From JBBQVS01 sp038211295 (GTDB lineage Bacteria > Chloroflexota > Ktedonobacteria > Ktedonobacterales > Ktedonobacteraceae), in NCBI GenBank assembly GCA_038211295.1, contig JBBQVS010000001.1, positions 1-64,000 on the forward strand: DNA of 64,000 bases. The letters are read 5' to 3'. Each line of letters starts with the position of its first letter. Positions within the stretch are counted from its first letter, which is position 1. Both the position numbers and the translations under genes were made by a program. Positions 52,097-60,367 of the stretch are shown in pieces. The notes below the pieces were generated by a model, which saw only the letters and a program-made list of their open reading frames with translations, made no database searches and was not told the DNA's origin.

Positions 52097-52136
52097 AAGA
52101 GCGCGTTTTTGCATTATGTAAAGATGCGCTCTTTTT
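52097..52136 (+). terminator. Terminator after the Cdc48-type gene
   Basis: AAGAGCGC and GCGCTCTT (8-base arms, extended by imperfect T/A pairs within the loop) followed by TTT and ATTTT. Confidence 0.7.
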
Positions 52137-52279
52137 ATTTTCTCTGGTAAAGTGTTTTGAAAGCTACTTTTCAGTATTTTTTCTTGTGTCTAAAAATAAC
52201 ATATGTACTCACAAAACTGTAAATTGTTTTACAGGCGTATTTGCTCTCGTAACTACTTACAAAATGTAGATACCTGTGG

Positions 52280-52285
52280 TATAAT
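52280..52285 (+). promoter_or_regulatory. Extended -10 for the kinase operon
   Basis: TGG TATAAT, 40 bases before the ATG of the small protein at 52326. Confidence 0.5.
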
Positions 52286-52325
52286 TGAATTTGGTGAGCG
52301 TATCAAAAAGCGAAGGGAGAATTCC

Positions 52326-52709
52326 ATGCCACCCATGTTCGATGACACTTCTCCCGTCTCCCGTAAGCAAATCACCGAGGCATACCTGAAAGCATTACGG
52401 TTGATAGACGAGCGTGTTACTCCCCTATTGGGCAAAATAACAACCCGTGTCCTGGTACAGGCCGCCGCTAGACATGTTATGGATGACCACCCTTTCCTCT
52501 ACTTTTTTGTAAACATGCCTTATACCGAGATTGACCCAGCCATCATCCATGAGCAGTTTTCCGGCATCACCACACAGGAACTTTCAGCAGGACTAGATGC
52601 TCTTTTAGACGCGTGCTTTGCTGGCTTGACCGAGTTGACAGGAAATATTATCGCGCCACCACTACACAGTGAGGTAATTTACCATTTACAGCAGGCACAG
52701 CAACAGTAA
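52326..52709 (+). CDS. Small protein of unknown function encoded before a histidine kinase
   Basis: 127 aa from ATG 52326 (GAAGGGAG 8 bases upstream). It is mostly helical by appearance, with a Pro-rich start (MPPMFDDTSPVSRK), a central RHVMDDHPFLYFFVNMPY stretch and a Gln-rich end. No motif of known function. It is 3 bases before the kinase gene, so the two are co-expressed; it may regulate, or be an input to, that kinase. This is a guess from position. Confidence 0.65.
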   Translation: MPPMFDDTSPVSRKQITEAYLKALRLIDERVTPLLGKITTRVLVQAAARHVMDDHPFLYFFVNMPYTEIDPAIIHEQFSGITTQELSAGLDALLDACFAGLTELTGNIIAPPLHSEVIYHLQQAQQQ

Positions 52710-52724
52710 AGTTTGGAGAAAAAC

Positions 52725-54536
52725 GTGCAATCACAATACTCAGTTACGGAAGACTTGTATCGTATGGAAAGCACGTATCCTTGTTTGTTGGAACAACAGC
52801 CTGGAATAGTGAACACGATGGATGGTATAGAGAGCCGCCTGCCCATTATCAGTAACGAGTTGGAAGTGCTAAACAAAATTGGTAAACGCTTCCTGTCCGC
52901 CATTGATCGCTTCCACGTTCATCGTGCACTCATGACAACGCTACAAGAAATGTATAGTTTTTCGGCTTGTTGTATTCTGCTCAAGGATAATCCCCACCAG
53001 CTTTTCATCATCCCTTGCCAACCCCTCAGTGCGTCCTTTATTGAGGATATGATTGGGCGCATCGCGAGTGCCGCCAAAGTTCTCGGCTTTCCCACAGCCA
53101 AAGCAGAACAGCTCGCGCAAGCCGCGTACTTCGACGCTCCCGATGAAGTCGCCCAGTTTCGCACACAGGAAGCTATTAAGAGTACCGAAATTGGCTCTTG
53201 TCTGAGCATTCCGCTTACAATTGATAATCGCATCATTGGCATTCTCAGCCTATTCGATGAACTGGTCGGCACTTTTGACAGCAACCTTCTCAAACTAACA
53301 ACCCTGATCGCTGACTACGCGGCGGTTGCGCTAGAAAATGTGCGACTACGCGAACGCGAACACGCGCTATGGCGGCAAGCCGAGCGTGAACGGCAACGCC
53401 TTGAACTCATCATTAGAAGTATGACCGAAAGCTTATTTATCACAGACGAGTACGGAGCCATTATCTCGATGAATCAAGCAGCGCGTCATCTGCTCTCACA
53501 ACTCGCCAATGACCTCCCCACAAACATACCACTGCAACAACTTGCCGATACTCACAATGTGAAGTGGCTCTATGATGTAGCGAGAAGTGTCAATGAAGCA
53601 CTAAGTGGCGAGACGGTCACGGGACGCGAGATTATTATAGGCAATGAGCAAGTTCCATTGACCCTTAGCTTGAGCGTCGCACCACTGGACGACGCTAGCG
53701 GCCCCACGACACACCTTCTGGGCGCGGTTGTTGTGCTTAACGACATAACGGCGACAAAGCAGGTCGAGCGTCTTAAAGATGAGTTTGTGTCGGTAGTATC
53801 ACATGAACTGCGTACACCGCTTACTAATATTAAGGGGTACACACAACATTTAATACGGCGCCTCGAACGACGCATTCGGAAGCATCATGAAGGGCAACCG
53901 CAGCAACAGGCCACGCAGGTAGACTTGCCGGAAAGTGTTGATCTGCGAAGTCTTCAGATTGTGCAGAGCCAAACAGATCATCTGGAACGATTGGTCAACG
54001 ATCTGCTTGACCGCTCGCGCGTACAATGGGGCCAACTCACTCTTGAATATCAGAGTTTTTATCTTGCCGATGTACTAGCAAAATGTATCAGCTCGGTGCA
54101 AGCAAGCGCAGAGCAACACCTGCTCTCTCTCGAAATTCAGGTTTCCGACACACAGATTGTCGCAGATAAAAGCCGTATTGAACAAGTCGTTGGCAATCTG
54201 CTGGATAACGCCGTCAAGTATTCACCACAAGGTGGACACGTCACAGTGCGTTTGCAGGAACAGCAAAACATGTACCTTGTAAGCGTGATAGATCAGGGTA
54301 TTGGTGTGAGTCCAGAACAATATCAGCACATTTTTGAACGCTTCTATCGGGTCAGCAATGCAGCGACGCGCCAATATTCAGGCGTTGGTCTAGGACTCTA
54401 TGTCGCAAAGGCGATTGTCACCAAACATGGAGGCAAGATTTGGCTTTCTGAGAACAAAGGTATTGGAGGTACAATCTTCTACTTCACCCTTCCTTGCGCA
54501 ACGGGGCCTAAAAATGCAGGACTGCCTCAAAAGTAA
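52725..54536 (+). CDS. Soluble GAF-PAS sensor histidine kinase
   Basis: 603 aa from GTG 52725 (GGAG 6 bases upstream). No TM segments. A GAF-like domain lies at ~40-205, a PAS domain at ~220-340 (RSMTESLFITDEYGAIISMNQAA), then HisKA with H360 in VSVVSHELRTPLTNIKG. The two HisKA helices are separated by an unusually long Gln/Arg-rich insert of ~40 residues. A HATPase_c domain follows (NLLDNAVKYSPQGGHV, DQGIGV, GVGLGLYVAKAIV). No response regulator is adjacent. A perfect palindromic terminator follows. Confidence 0.93.
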   Translation: MQSQYSVTEDLYRMESTYPCLLEQQPGIVNTMDGIESRLPIISNELEVLNKIGKRFLSAIDRFHVHRALMTTLQEMYSFSACCILLKDNPHQLFIIPCQPLSASFIEDMIGRIASAAKVLGFPTAKAEQLAQAAYFDAPDEVAQFRTQEAIKSTEIGSCLSIPLTIDNRIIGILSLFDELVGTFDSNLLKLTTLIADYAAVALENVRLREREHALWRQAERERQRLELIIRSMTESLFITDEYGAIISMNQAARHLLSQLANDLPTNIPLQQLADTHNVKWLYDVARSVNEALSGETVTGREIIIGNEQVPLTLSLSVAPLDDASGPTTHLLGAVVVLNDITATKQVERLKDEFVSVVSHELRTPLTNIKGYTQHLIRRLERRIRKHHEGQPQQQATQVDLPESVDLRSLQIVQSQTDHLERLVNDLLDRSRVQWGQLTLEYQSFYLADVLAKCISSVQASAEQHLLSLEIQVSDTQIVADKSRIEQVVGNLLDNAVKYSPQGGHVTVRLQEQQNMYLVSVIDQGIGVSPEQYQHIFERFYRVSNAATRQYSGVGLGLYVAKAIVTKHGGKIWLSENKGIGGTIFYFTLPCATGPKNAGLPQK

Positions 54537-54538
54537 TT

Positions 54539-54570
54539 ACGTGTTCTGCTGAGATCTCAGCAGAACACGT
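54539..54570. terminator. 32-base perfect palindromic terminator
   Basis: Arms of 16 bases meet without a loop at 54554/54555, followed by CTTTT on the plus strand. It lies between convergent genes. Confidence 0.75.
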
Positions 54571-54576
54571 CTTTTC

Positions 54577-55095
54577 CTAAAATACCTGAAGCAGGTCTAC
54601 CGGGCTAAAGCCAAAGTTGTCACGCACATAGGTATATCCAAAGGATGTAAAGTGTATCTTCGTCCATGTGACACGCGAGAAGAGAATGCTCCGTAAGACG
54701 CGGGCCTCCCCCCACAGTGGATGGCGTACATCTCGCAATGCGTTTATGATATCAAACGTGCTTGTGAGCAGCATACCAGTGGTGAGAGTAAGTATTTCTA
54801 CAAAGGGCGTTTGTGGTAACGCGACAGGCGCAAGGTTCGTAAAGAGGCCAAGGTAGAGTACACCTCCAGATACACATGCAGGAAATAGCACATCAAGCCA
54901 GATATACAAGAGCGGAGGCTCACGGAGAGACATCACGTTTACACCAAGCGGTCCAACAGACCACCCGATGAGCGGCTCGTGGCGTAGGAGTGGAAGGAGT
55001 AAGTGAGCAAGTTTAAAGAGAACAATCCAGAGAACCAGCAGAATCACAAGACCAACAGAACTAAGGATGTGTACAGTTGCTACTACGTCAGGCAT
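54577..55095 (-). CDS. Membrane protein, unknown function
   Basis: 172 aa with about three hydrophobic segments (~10-35, ~65-85, ~98-112) and a soluble C-terminal ~60 residues (RDVRHPLWGEARVLRS..., ending YTYVRDNFGFSPVDLLQVF). No known motif. It stands alone on the minus strand. Confidence 0.55.
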   Translation of the reverse strand: MPDVVATVHILSSVGLVILLVLWIVLFKLAHLLLPLLRHEPLIGWSVGPLGVNVMSLREPPLLYIWLDVLFPACVSGGVLYLGLFTNLAPVALPQTPFVEILTLTTGMLLTSTFDIINALRDVRHPLWGEARVLRSILFSRVTWTKIHFTSFGYTYVRDNFGFSPVDLLQVF

Positions 55096-55296
55096 ATTTC
55101 AAAACTCCTCGTGCGCCAACATACCTAAGATGAACTCACTTGTATTATAAGCGAATGCATCCACATTATGCAATTTTTCTGTACATGTTAGCCTTTGGTT
55201 CTTATTGAACGGGGCAAAAAAATAGGGTGGAAAATTTTAGCTGAAGATACTTAGAATACTGATGCAAAATAAAAGCAGAGAAAGCAAGAACGAGGA

Positions 55297-55368
55297 TGGG
55301 CGTTACTGGTATCGAACCAGTGACCTCTTCGGTGTGAACGAAGCGCTCTCCCACTGAGCTAAACGCCC
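55297..55368 (-). tRNA. tRNA-Val (anticodon CAC)
   Basis: Read on the minus strand it folds into a full cloverleaf: acceptor GGGCGTT/AACGCCC, D arm GCTC-AGTGGGA-GAGC, anticodon arm CTTCG-TTCACAC-CGAAG (anticodon CAC), 5-base variable loop, T arm ACTGG-TTCGATA-CCAGT, discriminator A. CCA is not encoded. Confidence 0.95.
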
Positions 55369-55585
55369 TTGTTGGTTATATTTGGAACTATAGCATTAGT
55401 GAGGATGAATGTCAAGCAATGTGACTGCTTTTGAATTGTCCTGAACAAAAAATCGTGGTTTTGTTGGATGTCACTTCTCCACAAGAAGACACGTATTACC
55501 AGTAGGGATGAATGTCTATGCTATAAATTTTATTATTGGTGAAACACATAGTTGTGAGAACCATGAAAAGGATTGTACAACACAC

Positions 55586-55690
55586 ATGAGAAAGACCATT
55601 GCAAAGTGGGTAGTTGGCACCATTGTATTACCAGCCGTGATGCTTGCACTGCGCAAGCGTATTAACAGTTTAATTGACGAAAAGCTGTAG
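55586..55690 (+). CDS. Possible 34-aa membrane peptide
   Basis: MRKTIAKWVV then a hydrophobic stretch (GTIVLPAVMLALRKR) and a polar end. The composition is plausible for a small membrane protein and a strong terminator follows, but no good ribosome-binding site is seen (AAAGGA is 13 bases away). A longer frame starts at 55508. Low certainty. Confidence 0.35.
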   Translation: MRKTIAKWVVGTIVLPAVMLALRKRINSLIDEKL

Positions 55691-55724
55691 TGAATAGTCA
55701 GAGTGACATACCGCTAAAACAAGG

Positions 55725-55761
55725 CAAAAACAGGGACGCAATAGACGCGTCCCTGTTTTTG
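55725..55761. terminator. Bidirectional terminator before dedA
   Basis: CAAAAACAGGGACGC and GCGTCCCTGTTTTTG, 15-base perfect arms with a 7-base loop and T-runs in both directions. Confidence 0.85.
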
Positions 55762-55773
55762 TTCATAGAGGAA

Positions 55774-56631
55774 TTAACGTCGTATAGTTCGATCATCAGG
55801 GGCTGAAGGCCAGTTCTGTTGTTGTGGAAAGGGTTGCTGATTCCACTCTTGCCCTTGCGTTCCCTGTTGTGAAGCTTGGTGATACTGGTTTTGTGGTACG
55901 CTTTGCTGATTCCACTGTTGAGCATTGGGAACATTTGGATGAGCGATGTTGTGACTATTCGTCGCGGCTACTGCGGCCTCACGAGAAAGCTTATCGTTGC
56001 GAAGGTGACGACGTACATAGAGTACGACAAGAATAATCAGCGCGATAAGAATGACCACATCAAGGCTATGGAAAATCGGGCTGAGGGTAGCAGAATTGTT
56101 ACCCAATACATATCCTACAAATGCCAGCAGTAAGCACCAGGGAAATGAACCTAGAAAACTATAGATGCAAAATTTCACAAAAGGCATTTTTGAAATACCA
56201 GCTGGAAGCGAGATATAGGTACGAACGACAGGGAGAAGCCGCGAGAAGAAAGCGGTGGCGTTGCCCCAACGTTGAAAGAATTGGTCGGCTTTATCGGCGT
56301 CGTGATGCGAGATGAGAAGGTAACGTCCATATTTTAGCATCAAGGGACGACCACCACTATAGCCAATACCATACGCTGCCATAGAACCAATCAGACAGCC
56401 AAAAGCACCAGCAAGAGCGACTAGAAAGAGACTGAGAATAGGATTGGTAGTTGTACCTGGTAGGGCGACCCTACTCGCAATCAAGGCCCCTGCTATCGGC
56501 ATTACAATTTCACTCGGCAGGGGTATACAACAACTCTCTATAGCCATAGCAAGTATTATACCAAATAGGCCAGTTGCGATATAAAGATTTGTAATAAAAG
56601 TTGTTAATGTTTCAGTTAATTGTGCTAACAA
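55774..56631 (-). CDS. DedA-family membrane protein with Gln/Trp/Asn-rich tail
   Basis: 285 aa from TTG 56631: GGAGG lies 8 bases upstream, inside what would be the first codons of an ATG frame from 56655. The SNARE-associated/DedA (VTT) fold is clear: ESCCIPLPSEIVMPIAGAL, GSMAAYGIGYSGGRPLMLKYGRY, FFSRLLPVVRTYISLPAGISKM. DedA proteins are transporters or scramblases linked to polyprenyl-phosphate or lipid recycling. The last ~75 residues are disordered with repeats like QWNQQSVPQ and EWNQQPFPQ, not part of the family. Confidence 0.9.
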   Translation of the reverse strand: MLAQLTETLTTFITNLYIATGLFGIILAMAIESCCIPLPSEIVMPIAGALIASRVALPGTTTNPILSLFLVALAGAFGCLIGSMAAYGIGYSGGRPLMLKYGRYLLISHHDADKADQFFQRWGNATAFFSRLLPVVRTYISLPAGISKMPFVKFCIYSFLGSFPWCLLLAFVGYVLGNNSATLSPIFHSLDVVILIALIILVVLYVRRHLRNDKLSREAAVAATNSHNIAHPNVPNAQQWNQQSVPQNQYHQASQQGTQGQEWNQQPFPQQQNWPSAPDDRTIRR

Positions 56632-56724
56632 TGAAAGAACCTCCTTCGCGAACATACACTTTAACGTATACTAGCATACTTTGCGAAAAGAGGCTAGAGT
56701 TCCTATCTAAAAGAAACTTGTGGG

Positions 56725-57789
56725 CTATTCGTCGTACTCGTCTTCATCAAAGCGAGAGGAGCGACGTACCGCCGGTGTGTCCAGTTGCTGGGCCAGTTCG
56801 TGTCTTAAAGGGTCATCATCATACATGTAGGGGGCGCGACGCACCAATGGCTGGTTGACATTGCCAGTGGTACTATTACCTTCTGGGTGCTCACGATGTT
56901 GCAAAGAACGACGTCCCATATGTGGATTTGCAAGATAGTCAGTATGAGGATCCGCTTTTCGTGTCGGTTCCGCCCCTGCTCGTTCGGCAGACGCCTCACG
57001 ATAGCTCTCTTGCTGAGGGGATAGAGGCTCGACATTACGGCGTGGACGTACCTGTGGTGGTTGCGGTGCAAGCTGGCGCGATGGTCGATGCGAACGCTGA
57101 GGTGGTGAATATGGGCTATGCTGCTCACTCTGCTTCCCCAGGTTCTGACTGGGACGCGCTCCAGTTCCCCGTTTGGGCGCATTCGTTGTTTCTATATCTT
57201 GATCCTGCTGACGCTGGATAGCCTCTAGCCGCGCTGTACGCAAAGCTTCCGAGCGGTGCTGACTCAACGAAGAGGTTGGCTCGAAACTAGCAGGTGCGAC
57301 AATTTTTTTTGTTGAATGCAAGACGGTTGTTTCTTTGCCTCTTGGTCGTACCTGTTGCGTGCGTTGCGTTAGCAGAGGTTGCCCCTGCGGCTGAGCGATG
57401 AGTCGTTGAGAATTTCTGTTGCCCTGTCGCTGGGGAGAGGGTGCAGGAAGTGCGCGTGGCTCGTAGCGTTCTTCCTCTTGCCACTCCGCATCATACGCTT
57501 CATCTGCGAGAACATAACTTTCAACTTCGCGTGGTCTTCTCGCGGTGCGCGCGGGCAGATAACGATAGTCTTCTTCTTGTACGGGTTCTTCTTGCGCTTC
57601 GATTTGCGTTCGTTCGTCATGTCGTTTGGAAAGGTAGGAGAATACAGTGAGGGAGATAGGGATGCTGAGAAGCAATGCTGCAAGACCACCAATCAAGCCA
57701 CCAAGTACCCATGAGTTAAGAGTGTTACCATACCAGAGCACCACTGCGGCACCAGCAATGAGCACCAACGCTGCGGTGACAGCCTTCAT
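56725..57789 (-). CDS. Membrane protein with long disordered cytoplasmic tail
   Basis: 354 aa from ATG 57789 (AAAGGAAG upstream). Two TM helices lie at the N-terminus (~1-20 and ~28-50, LGGLIGGLAALLLSIPISLTV), then ~300 residues rich in Arg, Gln, Pro and Ser with clusters of Glu (QEEPVQEEDYRYLPARTARR) and an acidic end RFDEDEYDE. No folded domain is evident. Such a tail could gather partners at the membrane; function unknown. Confidence 0.65.
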   Translation of the reverse strand: MKAVTAALVLIAGAAVVLWYGNTLNSWVLGGLIGGLAALLLSIPISLTVFSYLSKRHDERTQIEAQEEPVQEEDYRYLPARTARRPREVESYVLADEAYDAEWQEEERYEPRALPAPSPQRQGNRNSQRLIAQPQGQPLLTQRTQQVRPRGKETTVLHSTKKIVAPASFEPTSSLSQHRSEALRTARLEAIQRQQDQDIETTNAPKRGTGARPSQNLGKQSEQHSPYSPPQRSHRPSRQLAPQPPQVRPRRNVEPLSPQQESYREASAERAGAEPTRKADPHTDYLANPHMGRRSLQHREHPEGNSTTGNVNQPLVRRAPYMYDDDPLRHELAQQLDTPAVRRSSRFDEDEYDE

Positions 57790-57864
57790 TCTGCTTCCTT
57801 TCTTCGCGTCCACCCGACAAATGCGCGGTAAAGAGTCTAGGCTATAGGATGTATTTCATAACAA

Positions 57865-57870
57865 AGTATA
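57865..57870 (-). promoter_or_regulatory. Extended -10 for the 56725-57789 gene
   Basis: TGA TATACT on the minus strand, ~75 bases before the ATG at 57789. Confidence 0.5.
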
Positions 57871-57951
57871 TCATGCTTGAGGGGAGAGCACAAGAGGAAG
57901 CGGAGTGAAACGGGCGGTAAAAGCGAAAATAGGGCTGGAGATGGAAACATC

Positions 57952-58005
57952 GAAAAGCGCGTTTCTCTCGGCCGAGGCTCTCTGACGAAGAGAAACGCGC
58001 TTTTC
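57952..58005. terminator. Terminator after lexA
   Basis: GAAAAGCGCGTTTCTCT and AGAGAAACGCGCTTTTC: 17-base perfect arms, 20-base loop, with T-runs in the lower stem. It lies 17 bases after the lexA stop. Confidence 0.8.
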
Positions 58006-58022
58006 CCAGTGGAAGAGTATAC

Positions 58023-58670
58023 TCAGGCGGCGTTTCCGCACTGGCGAAAGATCGCTACAACCTTGCCCTGCACCTGCCACTCTTGGTCCCAGATGGAGCG
58101 GGGAATGAGAATGGGGTCAAGTTCCGAGTTAGCCGGCTGTAAACGCACTCTGTCGTGGTCTTTCTCCTGAAAGAAACGTTTGAGGGTCGCGCTACCTTCG
58201 ACGCCTTCTTGCATGTGAACCGCAACCACAATATCGCCGTTTTGACAGGTTGTCTGGGGCTTTACTACCACATAATCTCCATCACAGATGTGATCTTCAA
58301 TCATAGAGCGGCCCTTCACAATCAAAGCAAAGGCGTTCTCGGTGTCAACAAGACCGTTCCCAAGGCTTACTGTTTGCTGCTCTGATGAAGGGAAAATGTC
58401 GAGTGGTTGACCAGCAGCAATCGTGCCTGCAACGGGAACGCCGTTTGAAGGCTGTTTTGTTAGCTTAATGCCACGACTCTTCTTTTGTTGTCGCGAGATC
58501 ATGCCGCGCTTCTCTAAGATGGTGAGATGATAGTCCACGTGTCCAGTACTGGCAATGTTCATTGCCCGCCCGATTTCACGGTTGGTGGGGGGCATTCCTT
58601 CTGCTTTGATGTATCTTTCAATGAAGTCGTACATCTTACGTTGTATCTCGCTCGTTTGCTCTGACGACAT
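58023..58670 (-). CDS. lexA: LexA repressor
   Basis: 215 aa. SOS repressor. An N-terminal winged helix (PPTNREIGRAMNIASTGHVDYHLTILEKRGMI) binds DNA; the C-terminal S24 peptidase domain cleaves itself when RecA is activated. The cleavage site is A86-G87 in VAGTIAAGQPL; the catalytic pair is S122 (GRSMIEDHI) and K164 (TLKRF). The recognition-helix region differs from the usual SSxNAVxxHL pattern, so its operator may differ from known boxes. It has its own terminator. Three related short repeats lie just upstream. Confidence 0.95.
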   Translation of the reverse strand: MSSEQTSEIQRKMYDFIERYIKAEGMPPTNREIGRAMNIASTGHVDYHLTILEKRGMISRQQKKSRGIKLTKQPSNGVPVAGTIAAGQPLDIFPSSEQQTVSLGNGLVDTENAFALIVKGRSMIEDHICDGDYVVVKPQTTCQNGDIVVAVHMQEGVEGSATLKRFFQEKDHDRVRLQPANSELDPILIPRSIWDQEWQVQGKVVAIFRQCGNAA

Positions 58671-58691
58671 GAGTCCACTTGCCTTTCTAAA

Positions 58692-58738
58692 TACGCACCT
58701 ATGTGCGCCAGCGCGTACCTATTACTTACGCACCTGTA
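58692..58738. promoter_or_regulatory. Three related repeats upstream of lexA
   Basis: TACGCACCTAT (58692-58702), GCGTACCTAT (58713-58722) and TACGCACCTGTA (58727-58738). The first is part of an inverted repeat CGCAC-CTAT-GTGCG. They lie 22-68 bases before the lexA start, where an autoregulatory LexA site would be. Confidence 0.4.
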
Positions 58739-58958
58739 TGTTCTCCCTCTACCCTACACCCCACTACCGTTCGTCTCTAGCGTGTATTCCGCATAAACGA
58801 GAGCGTCACGCCTCAATTCGTGCCGAAAACTAGAACGGCTATTCAAGAAAATAATACCACAACAGGATATGCAATACAAGCTTTTTTGGAACGTATTTTC
58901 CGAAAATGTTTTCATATTTCGCTTTAGCCAGGGGCTAGGAATACGAGAACAGTTTTGT

Positions 58959-58964
58959 TATACT
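58959..58964 (+). promoter_or_regulatory. Extended -10 for the bifunctional-nuclease-domain gene
   Basis: TGT TATACT, about 140 bases before the ATG at 59104. The remaining bases between lexA and this gene (58671-59103) show no other gene. Confidence 0.45.
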
Positions 58965-59103
58965 CCTGATAGGGGAATGTCAGACAAATTGGTCTCTACA
59001 TCAAAAATATGTCGACATGTTTGCGCCTGACACACTTACAGGTGTACAATGGATTAGTAGATATTCGACGGATGTAAGGCCACGAAAGAGAGTCAAAAAA
59101 AAC

Positions 59104-59643
59104 ATGGTTGAGATGACAGTTGAGAGCGTGCGAATAAACCTGGCTACGCAGCAGCGGGTGGTCATCTTGAAATCAACGAAGCAAGAACGCTATTTATTCA
59201 TCTGGATAGCACAAGCGGAAGCATATGCGATTGCCGTCGAACTTCAAGGAACAACGTCACCACGTCCACTCACGCACGATCTACTCAAGAACGTTATAGG
59301 CCAACTCGGAGCGAACATGGAAAGCATTGTGATCTCCGATCTAATTGACGAAATCTTTTACGCGCGTATCGTTCTTGATGTATCAGGACGACACGTCGAG
59401 GTTGACTCACGACCCAGCGATGCCATCGCACTTGCTGTACGCGCGAAGACGCCGATTTTTGTAGAAGAGAGTGTATTGGAGCGTGCCGGAGTCGCGCTAG
59501 AGGCAAACGACGAATTGCAAAAGCCGTCAGCGCGTTCAGAGCAAAAACGTGGCGAGATCAGCAAAGAGGAAGAGGAAAATCTCGATGCGTACCGCGACTT
59601 CATCAACAGTCTGGACGTACTAGATGAGTTCGGGAAAGATTAG
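59104..59643 (+). CDS. Bifunctional nuclease (BFN/DUF151) domain protein
   Basis: 179 aa from ATG 59104; an upstream frame to 59017 has no family sequence. The BFN domain spans ~1-130: VESVRINLATQQRVVILKS, the LTHDLLKNVIGQLGANMESIVISDL middle part, FYARIVLDVSGRHVEVDSRPSDAIALAVRAKTPIFV. In plants a protein of this family has RNase and DNase activity; in bacteria the role is unclear. A charged C-terminal tail (KRGEISKEEEENLDAYRDFINSLD) follows and may bind a partner. Confidence 0.88.
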   Translation: MVEMTVESVRINLATQQRVVILKSTKQERYLFIWIAQAEAYAIAVELQGTTSPRPLTHDLLKNVIGQLGANMESIVISDLIDEIFYARIVLDVSGRHVEVDSRPSDAIALAVRAKTPIFVEESVLERAGVALEANDELQKPSARSEQKRGEISKEEEENLDAYRDFINSLDVLDEFGKD

Positions 59644-59659
59644 TAATGCTCTTTCCCGA
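59630..59659. terminator. Hairpin overlapping the stop of the BFN gene
   Basis: TCGGGAAAGA and TCTTTCCCGA (10-base arms, loop 10), then TACTTTT. It lies between two convergent genes. Confidence 0.6.
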
Positions 59660-59685
59660 TACTTTTACAGCATCCCCGTCCTTCC

Positions 59686-60339
59686 TCAGCGCGTTTTCAA
59701 GAGGAATTTCAACATTCGCACCAGAATACGCGAGATCAGGCCATAACAGAGAATAGCAAGCAACGTGTAGATCTCTGCGGTGAAGAGCACGGAGACGGAG
59801 AGTTGAAGAAGGAGTAGCCGAAATGGTTGCACAAAAACGTTGCTCACATTGTAGATAGCTTCAATCAACGCAACACCTGCTGAAATATTGAGCAGTTTAA
59901 GGCTAAAACGGATCAGTAAAAGCAGTTGTACCACGACAAAGCACATACCAACTGCAAGGGGAAATAACCTCTTCACGACGTTTCTTTGGTGCGTTGGAGC
60001 CTTAATATTCTCCGGTTGCACAAGCATCTCATCCGATGGACGACTCCCAGCACCACCCACTGGCGTTGGCGGCGGATAAGAATACACGTTCGGTGTGACG
60101 GGGAGTGGTGCTGGTGAAGTCGATACTACAAGTGGTGTCTGGACATACTGATGCGGAAACGGTTGTGTTGATGATCTAGGCGAAGGAACGGCTTCAATGT
60201 CCTGTATACGTGTGCCATCAGGGAGCGTGGCAGCAAAAGCCGTAACGTCCGAACGGCGCATTGGTTCCGTAGGCTCGTCGTGTTCGTCTATTTGTGTATC
60301 ATACGGGTCTGCCTGAAAGTGGTTTTGCTTGTGCAACAT
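59686..60339 (-). CDS. YggT-like membrane protein with polar N-terminal extension
   Basis: 217 aa. The first ~110 residues are polar and Pro-rich (VSTSPAPLPVTPNVYSYPPPT), probably disordered in the cytoplasm. The rest has the YggT pattern: VVVQLLLLIRFSLKLL, then YNVSNVFVQPFRLLL, and a final membrane stretch AEIYTLLAILCYGLISRIL. YggT proteins are thought to be linked to cell division, membrane shape or ion balance; the role here is unknown. GGAG lies 7 bases before the ATG. Confidence 0.75.
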   Translation of the reverse strand: MLHKQNHFQADPYDTQIDEHDEPTEPMRRSDVTAFAATLPDGTRIQDIEAVPSPRSSTQPFPHQYVQTPLVVSTSPAPLPVTPNVYSYPPPTPVGGAGSRPSDEMLVQPENIKAPTHQRNVVKRLFPLAVGMCFVVVQLLLLIRFSLKLLNISAGVALIEAIYNVSNVFVQPFRLLLLQLSVSVLFTAEIYTLLAILCYGLISRILVRMLKFLLKTR

Positions 60340-60367
60340 GTGTAAACTCCATAGACCTCATAGAACG

